The notes under the pieces: generated by a model
Databases searched by the model: none
What the model was told of the DNA's origin: nothing
What the model saw: the letters and a program-made list of their open reading frames with translations, nothing else
Position numbers and translations under genes: made by a program
Source of the DNA: Hydrocarboniphaga effusa AP103
Lineage (GTDB): Bacteria > Pseudomonadota > Gammaproteobacteria > Nevskiales > Nevskiaceae
Direction of reading: 5' to 3'
Length of the DNA stretch: 64,000 nucleotides
Assembly: GCF_000271305.1 (NCBI RefSeq)
Contig: NZ_AKGD01000002.1
Coordinates: 558,001 to 622,000, forward strand
In this document: positions 36,520-45,319 of the stretch, piece by piece
How the letters are laid out: each line of letters starts with the position of its first letter
Numbering within the stretch: the stretch's first letter is position 1

Positions 36520-37851
36520 GTGGCGAAGCTCTTCGATTGTTTCGCCCCCGTGTTCTCGCTCGGCCTGGAGCTCGACGCGCGCATCGCCGCAAGTACCGCG
36601 CCCGCGCAGGTCGAGCCGGTCTACGCGCAGCTGCGCGCTGCGGTGGATCGCGCCAAGGCCGCTGCGCTCGCTGCCGGTTACCGGCCCGAGCAGGCCGATT
36701 CAGCGGTGTTCTCGGTCGTCGCCTGGCTCGACGAGATCGTCGCGCGCAATCCGGCGTACTGGGCCAGCGGAACGCCGCTACAGGTCGCGATCTTCAACAC
36801 CAACAATGCGGGCAACGAGTTCTTTCAGCAGTTCGGCGCGCTCAAGGCCAGTGACGACGAGGTGCGCGAGGTCTACTACCACGCGCTGCTGTGCGGCTTC
36901 GTCGGCCAGTACTATTTCGAGACCGGCGAGAACGGCGAACTCGGCAAGCTCAAGGAGCTGCACGCGCGCCAGCTGCCGATCGCACCGGCGCCGACGCATA
37001 CGCTGCGCGAGGAGCGCATCACGCCGCAGCCGTATCTGACGCGCGATCCGTCCGGGCCGCGCTATCCGCGCCAGTGGGACAACCTCGTGCTCAAGGTCGG
37101 TGTCGCGCTCGCGCTGGCGATTCCGCTGATCTATCTGCTGTATCTGCTGCTCGCCGCGCCGAAGGATAGCGGCCCGACGCTCGCGCAGCAGGTCGACCAG
37201 CGGCTGCAGGGTTATCCGTGCTCGGACCTGTCGGCGACGGTGGCCGACGACGGTGTCACCGCAGTGAGCGGCACCGTGTCCAAACCCGAAGAGATCGAGC
37301 AGGTGCGCAGCGATGTCTCCGCGATCAAGGGCGTGAAAGATCCGAGCTTCGATCTCAGCGTGCGAATCTGGCCGCATTGCGAGGTGGTCGCCATCCTCAA
37401 GCCGTATCGCGAACGCAATCTCGATCGTCGGCAAGGACTCGAAGTGCGTCCGACCACCGGCCACTCCGATCGCTTCATCGAAGGCGAGCGCGTGATGGTG
37501 AAGCTGCAGCAGGCCAACTTCGACGGTTATCTCTACGTCGACTACTACACCGTCGACGGCACCGTGCTGCATCTGTATCCGAACCGGCGCGAGCCCGAGA
37601 GCGGGCGGCTGGTGGTGAGCGCGGAGCAATTCCTCGTCGGCGAAAAAGCACCCTGGGAGATCGGCCCGCCGTTCGGCCAGGAGCTCATCACCGTGATCGC
37701 CTCGCCGGTGCCGCTGTACACGAGCGAGCGCCCGGAGATCGAGCAGGCCTCGGTCTACGTGCCGAGGCTGCGCGAGATGCTCGATGCGAACCAGGCGGCC
37801 GATCGCCTGTCCGCGGACTTTTTGTTCATGCAGACCGAGCCGAAGAAATGA
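36520..37851 (+). CDS. tssL: T6SS membrane subunit TssL (DotU/ImpK) with BON-like and DUF4384-like C-terminus
   Basis: A 443-residue inner-membrane protein of the T6SS membrane complex, starting at a GTG 3 bp after tssK. Residues 1-165 form the cytoplasmic DotU domain (VFSVVAWLDEIVARNPAYW; EVYYHALLCGFVGQYYF). One TM helix at 190-212 leads to a periplasmic part: residues of about 219-285 look like a BON-type domain (SATVADDGVTAVSGTVSKPE), and 320-400 match DUF4384 (GYLYVDYYTVDGTVLHLYPN; LITVIASPVPLY). The OmpA-like peptidoglycan-binding domain found in many extended TssL proteins is absent. The separate OmpA protein at 20.8 kb may fill that role. Confidence 0.9.
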   Translation: MAKLFDCFAPVFSLGLELDARIAASTAPAQVEPVYAQLRAAVDRAKAAALAAGYRPEQADSAVFSVVAWLDEIVARNPAYWASGTPLQVAIFNTNNAGNEFFQQFGALKASDDEVREVYYHALLCGFVGQYYFETGENGELGKLKELHARQLPIAPAPTHTLREERITPQPYLTRDPSGPRYPRQWDNLVLKVGVALALAIPLIYLLYLLLAAPKDSGPTLAQQVDQRLQGYPCSDLSATVADDGVTAVSGTVSKPEEIEQVRSDVSAIKGVKDPSFDLSVRIWPHCEVVAILKPYRERNLDRRQGLEVRPTTGHSDRFIEGERVMVKLQQANFDGYLYVDYYTVDGTVLHLYPNRREPESGRLVVSAEQFLVGEKAPWEIGPPFGQELITVIASPVPLYTSERPEIEQASVYVPRLREMLDANQAADRLSADFLFMQTEPKK

Positions 37852-37878
37852 GCGGCGATATGAAGGCATTGCGGTTGT

Positions 37879-37987
37879 CCCCTCTCCCGCAAGCGGGAGA
37901 GGGTGGTGGTCCGTCTCGGTCGGTAAAGGGCGGGCGCTCCCTCACCCGGCGCTGGCGCGCCACCCTCTCCCGCTTGCGGGAGAGGGG
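37879..37987. repeat. REP-like repeat pair between tssL and tssM
   Basis: Two units in the same family as those at 11.4, 14.3 and 20.0 kb: CCCCTCTCCCGCAAGCGGG at 37879 and a CCCTCACCCGGCGC unit at 37938-37987 ending in a CCCGCTTGCGGG palindrome. Outer parts are inverted relative to each other, giving a BIME-like arrangement. Confidence 0.8.
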
Positions 37988-38006
37988 AAAAGCAGGGAGC
38001 CCGCGC

Positions 38007-41000
38007 ATGAACCTCTTCGACCGCTACGCGAACCTGTTCGCCCGCGTTCCGGGACTGGCCAAGGCCCTGCCTCGTCGCATCGTCGCCGCGGTCGTCGCGC
38101 TGCTCGCCATCGTCCTGACGATCTGGCTGCTCGCGACGCTGATCCCGCTGCTGCCCGCGCGATTCTGGCAGCTCGTCGGCCTGTGCCTGGTTGCGCTCGG
38201 CGTGCTCTGGTGGTTCACGCTCGGAGCCAAGCGCTTCTCGCGGGCGGGCCTGTCGAAGAAGCGCATCGGCGATCTCGGGCCGGGCAATCCAGACGACGAG
38301 CGCGAACCGCTGGCGCGCATGTCGCAGGCGATCAACGAGGCGCGCAATACGATCCTGCGTTCGCCGCAGATCGAAAGCGGCAAGGACCCGATCTATCGCG
38401 TGCCGTGGCTGCTGTTCGTCGGCGATTCGGCTAGCGACGTGGCGGGCCTGTTGAAGGCCGCGAACACGGTGTCGCCGTTCCCACCGCCGACGCAGCCCGA
38501 AGGCGACCCGAAGCAGGTCTGGCGCTGGTGGTTCTTCAAATCGCTGATCGCGATCGAGATGCATGCCCGCGTGGTCTGCGATCCGTCGGCGCGGCTCGAA
38601 CGCGGGCTCTGGTATCAGGCGCTCATGCAGCTCGCGGCCAAGCGCGAGCGGCTGCCGCTCAACGGCATCGTGCTCTGCGTGTCCGCGCGCAGCCTGCTCG
38701 GTCCGGCCGACGAGCTCAAGGCACTGAGCCTGCGCCTGCGTCGCCTCGTCGACGAGGCGATGGAGCATCTGCAGGCGAACATGCCGGTCTACGTCGTCGT
38801 CACCGGTCTCGAAGCGCTGACGGGCTATGCGAGCTTTCGCGCCGCCTTGCCGAAGGAAGCCTTCGACCAGGCGCTCGGCCATCGCCTGCCCGAAACCGAG
38901 GTCATCAGCGCACAGACCAGTACGCGGCTCGACGAAATCCTGCAGCCGATCCTCGATCGCCTGCACGCGCTGCGGCTGTCGGCCTTGAGATCGCAGCCGA
39001 CGCCGCAGACGCGTCGCGATGTGTTCGAGTTCATCGAGCAGCTGCGGCGCATGCAGTTCGGGCTCGGCAACCTCGTGACGCTGTTGCTCGAAGACAATCC
39101 GTTCCAGCGCACGCCGCGCTGGCGCGGGCTCTACTTCACCGGTGCGGGCAGCGGCGATCATGCCGGAGGAGCCTTCGTCGCCGATCTGTTCACGCGCTTT
39201 TTGCCGACCGACCAGCCGCTCGCGACGCCGAGCCTGCGCGGCAACAGCGCGAGGCTGTCGATCGCGGCCTTCGGCGTCCTCGCGATGCTCGGGCTGTCGG
39301 CGTCGATCAGCCTGGGTTTTTCGGCTGCGCATCGGGACGACGTGCGTTTGCAGGCCCAGCTCGGAACCGCCTGCGATGGCCTGGCCGGCGATGGGGCACG
39401 CGGCAGCCGCATCGCCGCACTCGCGAGTTGCGGGCGCAGCATCCAGCAGTTGCAGGTGGCGGCCGACCAGGCCCTGCTCGGTTTCGGCATCCGGCGCTCG
39501 GACAACGATCTCGCCACGCTCAAGCAGGCCGTCGTCGACGGGGTTTCCAATCTCATTCTCGCGCCCTACGACCAGGCCATCGAGGCCGATCTCGCGGCGG
39601 GCCGCGTCGGCTTCGATCACGTACTCGCGATCTCGCAGCGGCTGCGCATGCTCGCCGATTGCCGGCGCCGCACCGACGACTGCCTGCAGCGCGAGCTTCC
39701 GCACAACGTCGCCTTCGACCCGGCCTCGCGCCTGTTCGCCCCGTTCGCGTCGAGCGACGACAACGTGCGCACCGATCGCGAGAATTCCGCCGCGCTGCTG
39801 TCGACCTACCTGGGCTACCTGCGCTGGCAGAAGCGCGATGTGCTCAACGCCGAGGACAAGCGGCTCAAGGCGCTGCTCGCGCGCATCATGACCGCGTATA
39901 CGCCGAGGCCCGAGGACATCGAGCGCTGGTCCGCGGCGCGCGGCGACGGGTTGCGGCTGACGCGTTTCTGGCTGCCCGAGGATCGTGTCGTCGGTGTCGA
40001 CGACGCGAGCTTGCCGATGATCTCGGGCGCGTACACGCTGGATGTCTACCAGGGTGTACTGGCGCCGATGATCGCCACGGTCGACTCGGCCCTGCCGGAA
40101 AAAAAAAGCGTGCTCGCCGACCTTCGGCGCAATTACTTCGCGGCCTACTTTCGTAGCTGGGCCGCGTTCCAGGCGCGCTTCGGCGAAGGCCTGAAGCTCT
40201 GGCAAGGCCAGTACGACCGGCTCGTCGCCGTCGCGGCGACGCACCAGAACCCCTACCCGTTTTTTTTTGCCGGCGCGCAGCGCGATCTGTTCGGTCTTCC
40301 GCTTGATCTGCCGATCAAGCTGCGCTGGTCGATCGCCTGGGCGCAGATCCGGTCGAACTGGCTCGGCGCCTTGAAGCCCCTGTGGCGTTTCATCGTCGAT
40401 GCGGCACGCGGCGCGGGCCCGGACGCCATCGATCCGCCGCCGTGGCTGCTGGCGATGAAGGACACCGAAGTGCGCGTGCTGCGAAAGCAGGCGCCCGCGC
40501 TCGCGCGGGGCTATCTGCGCTTGCAGGCCGAAGGCGGCGGCCAGGACATCTACCAGATCGCGGCCGATATCTTCAAAGCGCAGGGCGCTCCGACGCAGCC
40601 GCCCGCGGCCGAATACGCGCAAATGCTCGCGGCGGTCGAGAAGCCCGACGAGCGCTACTCGGCGCAGTTCCGCAACGCGGATCTCGCCGCCTGGTCGGTG
40701 GTGCAGGGCCAGGCGCGACTGCTGCTGTTTCTGACCGTGTATCGTGCAGGCCAGTTCGTGCAGGCCAAGTGGCGCGAAACGGTTGCGCAGCCGCTGCAGA
40801 ATGCCTCGCCGCAGGAGCTCGCCTCCTTGCTCTATGGCGAGCAGGGCAAGCTCACGCGCTTCGTCGCCGATTGGCTCAAGCCGTTCCTGAGCGAGCGCGA
40901 CAATGCGCCGATCAAGGTCGCCGGCGTGAGCATGCCGCTGTCGACGGGCTTCCAGGCGGCGTTGATGCAGCAGCGCAGTGCGGCCGCGGTGCCCGGTGCA

Positions 41001-41564
41001 GGCAAGCCGTTTCTGGCGGCAGGCCTGCAGTTCACCGATGCGAGCCGCTTCGGCTCGTACAACGAAGGCGGGCAGGGCACGACGATCGAAGTGCAATGCC
41101 AGGACCGAACCTTCAGCGCGAGCACGCGCTCGGAATCGCTCGCCGATGCGCGCGTCGCCGTGATGTGGTCGCCCGATTCGTGCCTGGAGGCGCGCTTGCG
41201 CATCGCGCTGCCCGATCCCGCCGAAGTCGAGGCCGGCGTCGCGGCCACCGGCTTCGATCCCACTGCGGCGCCGGTCGCTCCGGCATCGTCGAACGCGCCG
41301 ACGCGGCTCATCAAGGTCTATCCGGGCGGCGATGGGCTCATCGCGCTCGCGAGCGATTTCGCCGAAGGGCAGAAGCGCTTTCGGCTGAGCGATTTCGAAT
41401 CCGCCTACACGCCGTCGCAGTGGAACGAGTTGCTGCCGCGCCTGCGCGCGCTCGGTACGCGCGAAGTGCAGGTTTATCTCGACGTGCAGCTGTCCGACGA
41501 GATGAAGCGCTATCTCGCCTCGCGCAGCGCGCCGACCGCGCTGCCTCCCAACATCCTCAACTAG
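38007..41564 (+). CDS. tssM: T6SS membrane subunit TssM (IcmF/VasK), degenerate Walker A
   Basis: An 1185-residue inner-membrane protein spanning to the outer membrane as the core of the T6SS trans-envelope complex. The start at 38007 follows GGGAG; longer frames run into the REP repeats and are rejected. TM helices lie near residues 25-48, 55-72 and 415-436. The NTPase-like cytoplasmic domain begins RVPWLLFVGDSASDVAGLL (132-149), where the family usually has GxxGxGKT, so ATP binding is doubtful. The long periplasmic part ends with the IcmF C-terminal domain. Two nine-base homopolymers, A at 40099-40107 and T at 40260-40268, lie in the coding sequence. tssA follows after 14 bp. Confidence 0.94.
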   Translation: MNLFDRYANLFARVPGLAKALPRRIVAAVVALLAIVLTIWLLATLIPLLPARFWQLVGLCLVALGVLWWFTLGAKRFSRAGLSKKRIGDLGPGNPDDEREPLARMSQAINEARNTILRSPQIESGKDPIYRVPWLLFVGDSASDVAGLLKAANTVSPFPPPTQPEGDPKQVWRWWFFKSLIAIEMHARVVCDPSARLERGLWYQALMQLAAKRERLPLNGIVLCVSARSLLGPADELKALSLRLRRLVDEAMEHLQANMPVYVVVTGLEALTGYASFRAALPKEAFDQALGHRLPETEVISAQTSTRLDEILQPILDRLHALRLSALRSQPTPQTRRDVFEFIEQLRRMQFGLGNLVTLLLEDNPFQRTPRWRGLYFTGAGSGDHAGGAFVADLFTRFLPTDQPLATPSLRGNSARLSIAAFGVLAMLGLSASISLGFSAAHRDDVRLQAQLGTACDGLAGDGARGSRIAALASCGRSIQQLQVAADQALLGFGIRRSDNDLATLKQAVVDGVSNLILAPYDQAIEADLAAGRVGFDHVLAISQRLRMLADCRRRTDDCLQRELPHNVAFDPASRLFAPFASSDDNVRTDRENSAALLSTYLGYLRWQKRDVLNAEDKRLKALLARIMTAYTPRPEDIERWSAARGDGLRLTRFWLPEDRVVGVDDASLPMISGAYTLDVYQGVLAPMIATVDSALPEKKSVLADLRRNYFAAYFRSWAAFQARFGEGLKLWQGQYDRLVAVAATHQNPYPFFFAGAQRDLFGLPLDLPIKLRWSIAWAQIRSNWLGALKPLWRFIVDAARGAGPDAIDPPPWLLAMKDTEVRVLRKQAPALARGYLRLQAEGGGQDIYQIAADIFKAQGAPTQPPAAEYAQMLAAVEKPDERYSAQFRNADLAAWSVVQGQARLLLFLTVYRAGQFVQAKWRETVAQPLQNASPQELASLLYGEQGKLTRFVADWLKPFLSERDNAPIKVAGVSMPLSTGFQAALMQQRSAAAVPGAGKPFLAAGLQFTDASRFGSYNEGGQGTTIEVQCQDRTFSASTRSESLADARVAVMWSPDSCLEARLRIALPDPAEVEAGVAATGFDPTAAPVAPASSNAPTRLIKVYPGGDGLIALASDFAEGQKRFRLSDFESAYTPSQWNELLPRLRALGTREVQVYLDVQLSDEMKRYLASRSAPTALPPNILN

Positions 41565-41578
41565 AGCAGGACTTTCCC

Positions 41579-42673
41579 ATGGCCATCGATGTCGCCGAAT
41601 TGCTGAACCCGATCGCGGGCAGCGATCCCTGCGGTGAAGACCTGAGCTTCGCCGACGTGTTCGACCAGATGCGCGAAGCGCGCCGGGCCGACGACGCGAG
41701 CCTGTCGCAAGGCGATTGGCAGACCGATCGCAAGCTCGCCGATTGGCGGCTCGTGCTGCAGCTCGGCGAACGCGTGCTGTCGCGCCAGAGCAAGGATCTG
41801 CAGGCCGCCGTCTGGGTGGGCGAAGCGGCGATCGGAAAGGAAGGCTATGCCGGTGCGGCCGAGGCTTTCGCCCTGCTCGGCGGCTTGCTCGAACGCTATT
41901 GGGACGGCCTGTATCCGCGCCTGGACGGCGACGATGCCGACGAGCGCGCCTCCAAGCTCAGCTGGTTCAACACCTACGCCTCGCGCGCCTTGCGCGCCGC
42001 GCCGCTGACCGAAGCCAAGCCGGCGATGACGCTCAATGACTGGCAGGCTTCGCGCGACGTCGACAATCTCGGCCGGCAGAATGCGGAGGCGTATCAGGCC
42101 GCGCTCGCGGAGGGCAAGCCGACCGGCGAGGCCTTCGACAAGGCGCTCGTCGGCAACAGCGCGCAGTTCGTGACGGCGCTGCTCGCGGATACCGAGGCCG
42201 CGCAGGCTTCGTTCGCCGCATTCAAGGCTCAGGTCGATCACAGGCTCGGGCGTTCGGCGCCGAGCCTGTCGGAGATCGAGGAGGCCTTGAAGCGTGCGCA
42301 GCAGTTGGTGTTGAAGGCGGCGAAGACCAAGGGACTCGTTACCGATTCGGCTGCGGCTGCTGTCGATGAGCCTGCTGCCGTTGCGGCATCGGCGCCGGGC
42401 GCGGTCGGGAGCTCGATGGCGGTTTCAGCGCCTGCCGGAGGCGGCTTCTCCTTGCAACTCGGGGGAGCGCATTCGGGGCGCGACGGGGCGTTGAAGGCGC
42501 TGGGGGAGATCGCGCAGTTCTTCCGTCGCACGGAGCCGCATAGTCCGGTGCCGTTTTTGATCGAGCGGGCGATTTCGTGGGCGGATACGCCGCTCGATGA
42601 GTGGTTGGTGCAGGTGGTGACTGACGATAGTGTGTTGTCGCGGATTCGGGATCGGACGGGGATTGCGCAGTAG
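41579..42673 (+). CDS. tssA: T6SS cap/assembly protein TssA (ImpA)
   Basis: A 364-residue protein that primes and coordinates tail tube and sheath growth from the baseplate. The ImpA_N domain is clear: LLNPIAGSDPCGEDLSF, the WRLVLQLGERVLSRQSKDL region, and GLLERYWDGLYPRLDGDD. The C-terminal part ends in the TssA1-type FFRRTEPHSPVPFLIERA and DTPLDEWL. The start at 41579 is supported by homology and by the position 14 bp after tssM. From about 42430 onward codon usage changes to G/T-rich codons (TTG, GTG, GGG, CGG), a shift shared by genes that end next to the inverted-repeat elements. Confidence 0.94.
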   Translation: MAIDVAELLNPIAGSDPCGEDLSFADVFDQMREARRADDASLSQGDWQTDRKLADWRLVLQLGERVLSRQSKDLQAAVWVGEAAIGKEGYAGAAEAFALLGGLLERYWDGLYPRLDGDDADERASKLSWFNTYASRALRAAPLTEAKPAMTLNDWQASRDVDNLGRQNAEAYQAALAEGKPTGEAFDKALVGNSAQFVTALLADTEAAQASFAAFKAQVDHRLGRSAPSLSEIEEALKRAQQLVLKAAKTKGLVTDSAAAAVDEPAAVAASAPGAVGSSMAVSAPAGGGFSLQLGGAHSGRDGALKALGEIAQFFRRTEPHSPVPFLIERAISWADTPLDEWLVQVVTDDSVLSRIRDRTGIAQ

Positions 42674-42700
42674 CACCTTCGCTGCTGGCTCAGTTGAGCG

Positions 42701-43050
42701 CTGAGGGCTTTTGACCTCGCCGGTCGGGCCTTACTTTCTTTGCTCCTGCAAAGAAAGTAAGCAAAGAAAGCAGGCCCCGAAGTTCGCGCCCGTTCGACGG
42801 CGAAGCCATGAGCGGTGCGGGGCTGGCCGTTGCCGAGGGCGCAGGCATCCTGGCGGAGCAGGCCACGCTGCTGATGGCCAGCATTGCGATGCCGGCATGG
42901 CGCAGCCATGGCGGGATTCGTGAGCAGGAAGAGGAAAGCGGTGCTGAAAAAGCGGAAGACATGCGCGAAGAAGGCCGAGGGAGATGAGGTTACGGATCGA
43001 TGCACAAGCAAAGAGAAGTAACGCCCGACCGGCGAGGTCAAAAGCCTCAG
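42701..43050. repeat. Inverted-repeat element copy 4, with non-tRNA cargo
   Basis: The left arm (42701-42800) starts CTGAGGGCTTTTGACC and carries the 13-bp hairpin; the right arm is short (about 42987-43050, second right-end type) and ends GGTCAAAAGCCTCAG. Between them lie about 190 bp with no tRNA but an open frame of 59 codons. The element splits T6SS block two between tssA and tssB and, with its flanks, fills 42674-43202. Confidence 0.8.
42808..42987 (+). CDS. Possible 59-residue ORF carried inside repeat element 4
   Basis: ATG to TGA in the cargo of copy 4, with normal-looking codon use. The peptide has an Ala-rich helical start (GLAVAEGAGILAEQATLLMA) and an acidic tail (REQEEESGAEKAEDMREE). 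There is no good ribosome site and no recognised family, so it may be a remnant or chance. Confidence 0.25.
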   Translation: MSGAGLAVAEGAGILAEQATLLMASIAMPAWRSHGGIREQEEESGAEKAEDMREEGRGR

Positions 43051-43140
43051 CGCTCAGCTAACCCCCAAGCGAAGCGCCAAGCCGAACCAAGCGCCAAGCC
43101 CAGCGCTTTAACGCGAACGGCATATATCGAAGTCTGGCCG

Positions 43141-43178
43141 TCCGGCGGATTCATCCCTTTCCCCCGCCACAGCAGACT
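43141..43178 (+). promoter_or_regulatory. Candidate T6SS promoter block upstream of tssB
   Basis: TCCGGCGGAT (43141-43150), then exactly 22 nt, then CAGACT (43173-43178) and CTCCCACCC. This matches the tssF block at 9431-9468 base for base in spacing, and lies 52 nt before the tssB start (53 nt in tssF). The two genes are 34 kb apart, so the match is not from duplication of the coding regions. Confidence 0.5.
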
Positions 43179-43202
43179 GCTCCCACCCAACAGGAGTCCG
43201 TC

Positions 43203-43715
43203 ATGGCCAGAGAAAGCACCCAGCACAAGCTCGATCGCGTTCGCGCCCCGCGCGTCCAGCTCACCTACGACGTCGAAGTGGGCGATGCGATCGAAAAGAA
43301 GGAGCTGCCGTTCGTCGCCGGCGTGCTCGGTGATTTCACGGGCCAGCCGGCCGAGCCGCCCGGAAAGCTCAAGGATCGCAAGTTCGTCAACATCGACAAG
43401 GACAACTTCAACGACGTGCTCAAGGGCATGAAGCCGCGCGTGCAGTTGCAGGTCGACAACAAGCTGCAGAACGACGGCAGCAAGCTCGGTGTCGAGCTCA
43501 ACTTCAAGCACATCGAAGACTTCTCCCCCGAAGCCATCGTCGACCAGGTCGAGCCGTTGCGCCGTCTCATGGAAGCGCGCCAGAAGCTCGCCGACCTGCG
43601 CAACAAGGCCGCCGGCAACAACAAGTTCGAAGACCTGCTCAACGAAGTGCTGCAAAGCACCGAGAAGCTCACGCAGCTCTCGAAGGAAGTCGGCGGCAAC
43701 AAGTCGCCGCAGTAA
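43203..43715 (+). CDS. tssB: T6SS contractile sheath small subunit TssB (VipA/ImpB)
   Basis: A 170-residue sheath protein that forms helical tubules with TssC around the Hcp tube. Family marks are the N-terminal QHKLDRVRAPRVQLTYDVE, LPFVAGVLGDFTG, and KFVNIDKDNFNDVLKGMKPR. An AGGAG lies seven bases before the ATG. It heads the sub-operon tssB-tssC-hcp-unknown-tssE after element 4 and has its own candidate promoter. Confidence 0.97.
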   Translation: MARESTQHKLDRVRAPRVQLTYDVEVGDAIEKKELPFVAGVLGDFTGQPAEPPGKLKDRKFVNIDKDNFNDVLKGMKPRVQLQVDNKLQNDGSKLGVELNFKHIEDFSPEAIVDQVEPLRRLMEARQKLADLRNKAAGNNKFEDLLNEVLQSTEKLTQLSKEVGGNKSPQ

Positions 43716-43766
43716 GCACGCAATTCATAACGCCAATCACGATCAAGCGATCACCAGGAGACACTC

Positions 43767-45257
43767 ATGTCGGATACGCAGTTGCAGAACAGTGCTGCGG
43801 GCGCCGCTGCGGCCGATGCCGAGCCGGGCAGCCTGCTCGATGAAATTCTCGGTCAGAGCCGCATCGCCAAGACCGACACCGAGAAGGCGCGTGCCAAGGA
43901 TCTGATCGCCGAGCTCGTCAACCAGGTCACCGATGGTTCGCTGACCCTGGCCAAGGATGCGATCGCGACGCTCGATGCGCGCATCGCCGAACTCGACAAG
44001 CTGCTGTCGGACCAGGTCTCCGCGATCCTGCACGATCCGGCGCTGCAGAAGCTCGAGGGCTCCTGGCGCGGTCTCAAGTATCTGGTCGACAGTTCGGAGA
44101 CCAGCACCACGCTCAAGATCAAGGTCTTCAACTGCACGAAGAAGGAGCTCGTGCGCGACTTCAAGAGCGCGTCGGATTTCGATCAGTCCGCGCTGTTCAA
44201 GAAGGTCTACGAAGAAGAGTACGGCACCTTCGGCGGTGCGCCGTTCGCGACGATGATCGGCGACTTCGAGTTCGGCCGTCATCCCGAAGACCTCTACCTG
44301 CTCGAAGAGATGTCGCACGTCGCCGCCGCTGCGCATGCGCCGCTGCTGTCGGCCGCGTCGCCCGAGCTGATGGGCTTCGAATCGTTCACCGAGTTGTCGA
44401 GCCCGCGTGATCTGGCGAAGATATTCGACACCGTCGAGTACGCCAAGTGGAAGTCGTTCCGCTCGTCGGAAGATTCGCGCTATGTCGGCCTTGCGCTGCC
44501 GCATGTGCTCGGCCGCCTGCCTTACGGGCCCGAGACCTTGCCGGTCGAGTCGTTCACGTTCCGCGAGGACGTGTCGGGCAAGGAGCACGACAAGTATCTG
44601 TGGATGAACGCGGCCTACACGATCGGCGCTCGCGTGACCGATGCGTTCGCCAAGTTCGGCTGGTGTGCCGCGATTCGCGGTGTGGAAGGCGGCGGTCTGG
44701 TCGAAGGTCTGCCGACGCATACCTTCGCGACCGACGATGGCGAAGTGGCGCTCAAGTGCCCGACCGAAATCGCGATCACCGATCGTCGTGAAAAGGAACT
44801 CGCGGACCTCGGCTTCATTCCGCTCGTGCATTGCAAGGGAACCGACTACGCCGCGTTCTTCTCGACGCAATCGGCGCAGAAGGCCAAGGATTACAACACT
44901 GACGCGGCCAACGCGAACGCGCGCCTGTCCTCGCAGCTGCAGTACATCTTCTCGGTATCGCGCATCGCGCATTACCTCAAGTCGATGATGCGCGACAAGG
45001 TCGGCAGCTTTGCGAGCAAGAGCAGTGTCGAGAACTTCCTGAACACCTGGATCTCGCAGTACGTGCTGCTCGACGACAACGCTTCGCAGGAGCGCAAGGC
45101 GCAGTTCCCGTTGCGCGAGGCGCGCATCGAAGTCGCCGAAATTCCGGGCAAGCCCGGCGCCTACAAATCGGTGGCCTTCCTGCGTCCGCATTACCAGCTC
45201 GACGAGCTCAGCGTGTCGCTGCGCCTGGTGGCCGAACTGCCGAAGTCCGCGCGCTAA
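43767..45257 (+). CDS. tssC: T6SS contractile sheath large subunit TssC (VipB/ImpC)
   Basis: A 496-residue partner of TssB and the target of ClpV remodelling. Typical sequences are LEGSWRGLKYLVDSSETS, KVYEEEYGTFGGAPFATMIGD, the LPYGPETLPVESFTF and YLWMNAAYTIGARVTDAF region, and a C-terminal YQLDELSVSLRLVAELP. Full length and intact. An AGGAG precedes the ATG. It is 51 bp after tssB and 62 bp before hcp. Confidence 0.97.
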   Translation: MSDTQLQNSAAGAAAADAEPGSLLDEILGQSRIAKTDTEKARAKDLIAELVNQVTDGSLTLAKDAIATLDARIAELDKLLSDQVSAILHDPALQKLEGSWRGLKYLVDSSETSTTLKIKVFNCTKKELVRDFKSASDFDQSALFKKVYEEEYGTFGGAPFATMIGDFEFGRHPEDLYLLEEMSHVAAAAHAPLLSAASPELMGFESFTELSSPRDLAKIFDTVEYAKWKSFRSSEDSRYVGLALPHVLGRLPYGPETLPVESFTFREDVSGKEHDKYLWMNAAYTIGARVTDAFAKFGWCAAIRGVEGGGLVEGLPTHTFATDDGEVALKCPTEIAITDRREKELADLGFIPLVHCKGTDYAAFFSTQSAQKAKDYNTDAANANARLSSQLQYIFSVSRIAHYLKSMMRDKVGSFASKSSVENFLNTWISQYVLLDDNASQERKAQFPLREARIEVAEIPGKPGAYKSVAFLRPHYQLDELSVSLRLVAELPKSAR

Positions 45258-45319
45258 CCAACTCGACAAGTCGTAAATCCCAAACAAGCAGCATCGAGTA
45301 ACACCAAAGGAGTGGAACC

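Noticed and set aside
37755..41096. A 1113-codon minus-strand frame opposite tssM
   Set aside because: Shadow of tssM codon structure; Arg/Gln/Leu-rich composition and no domains.
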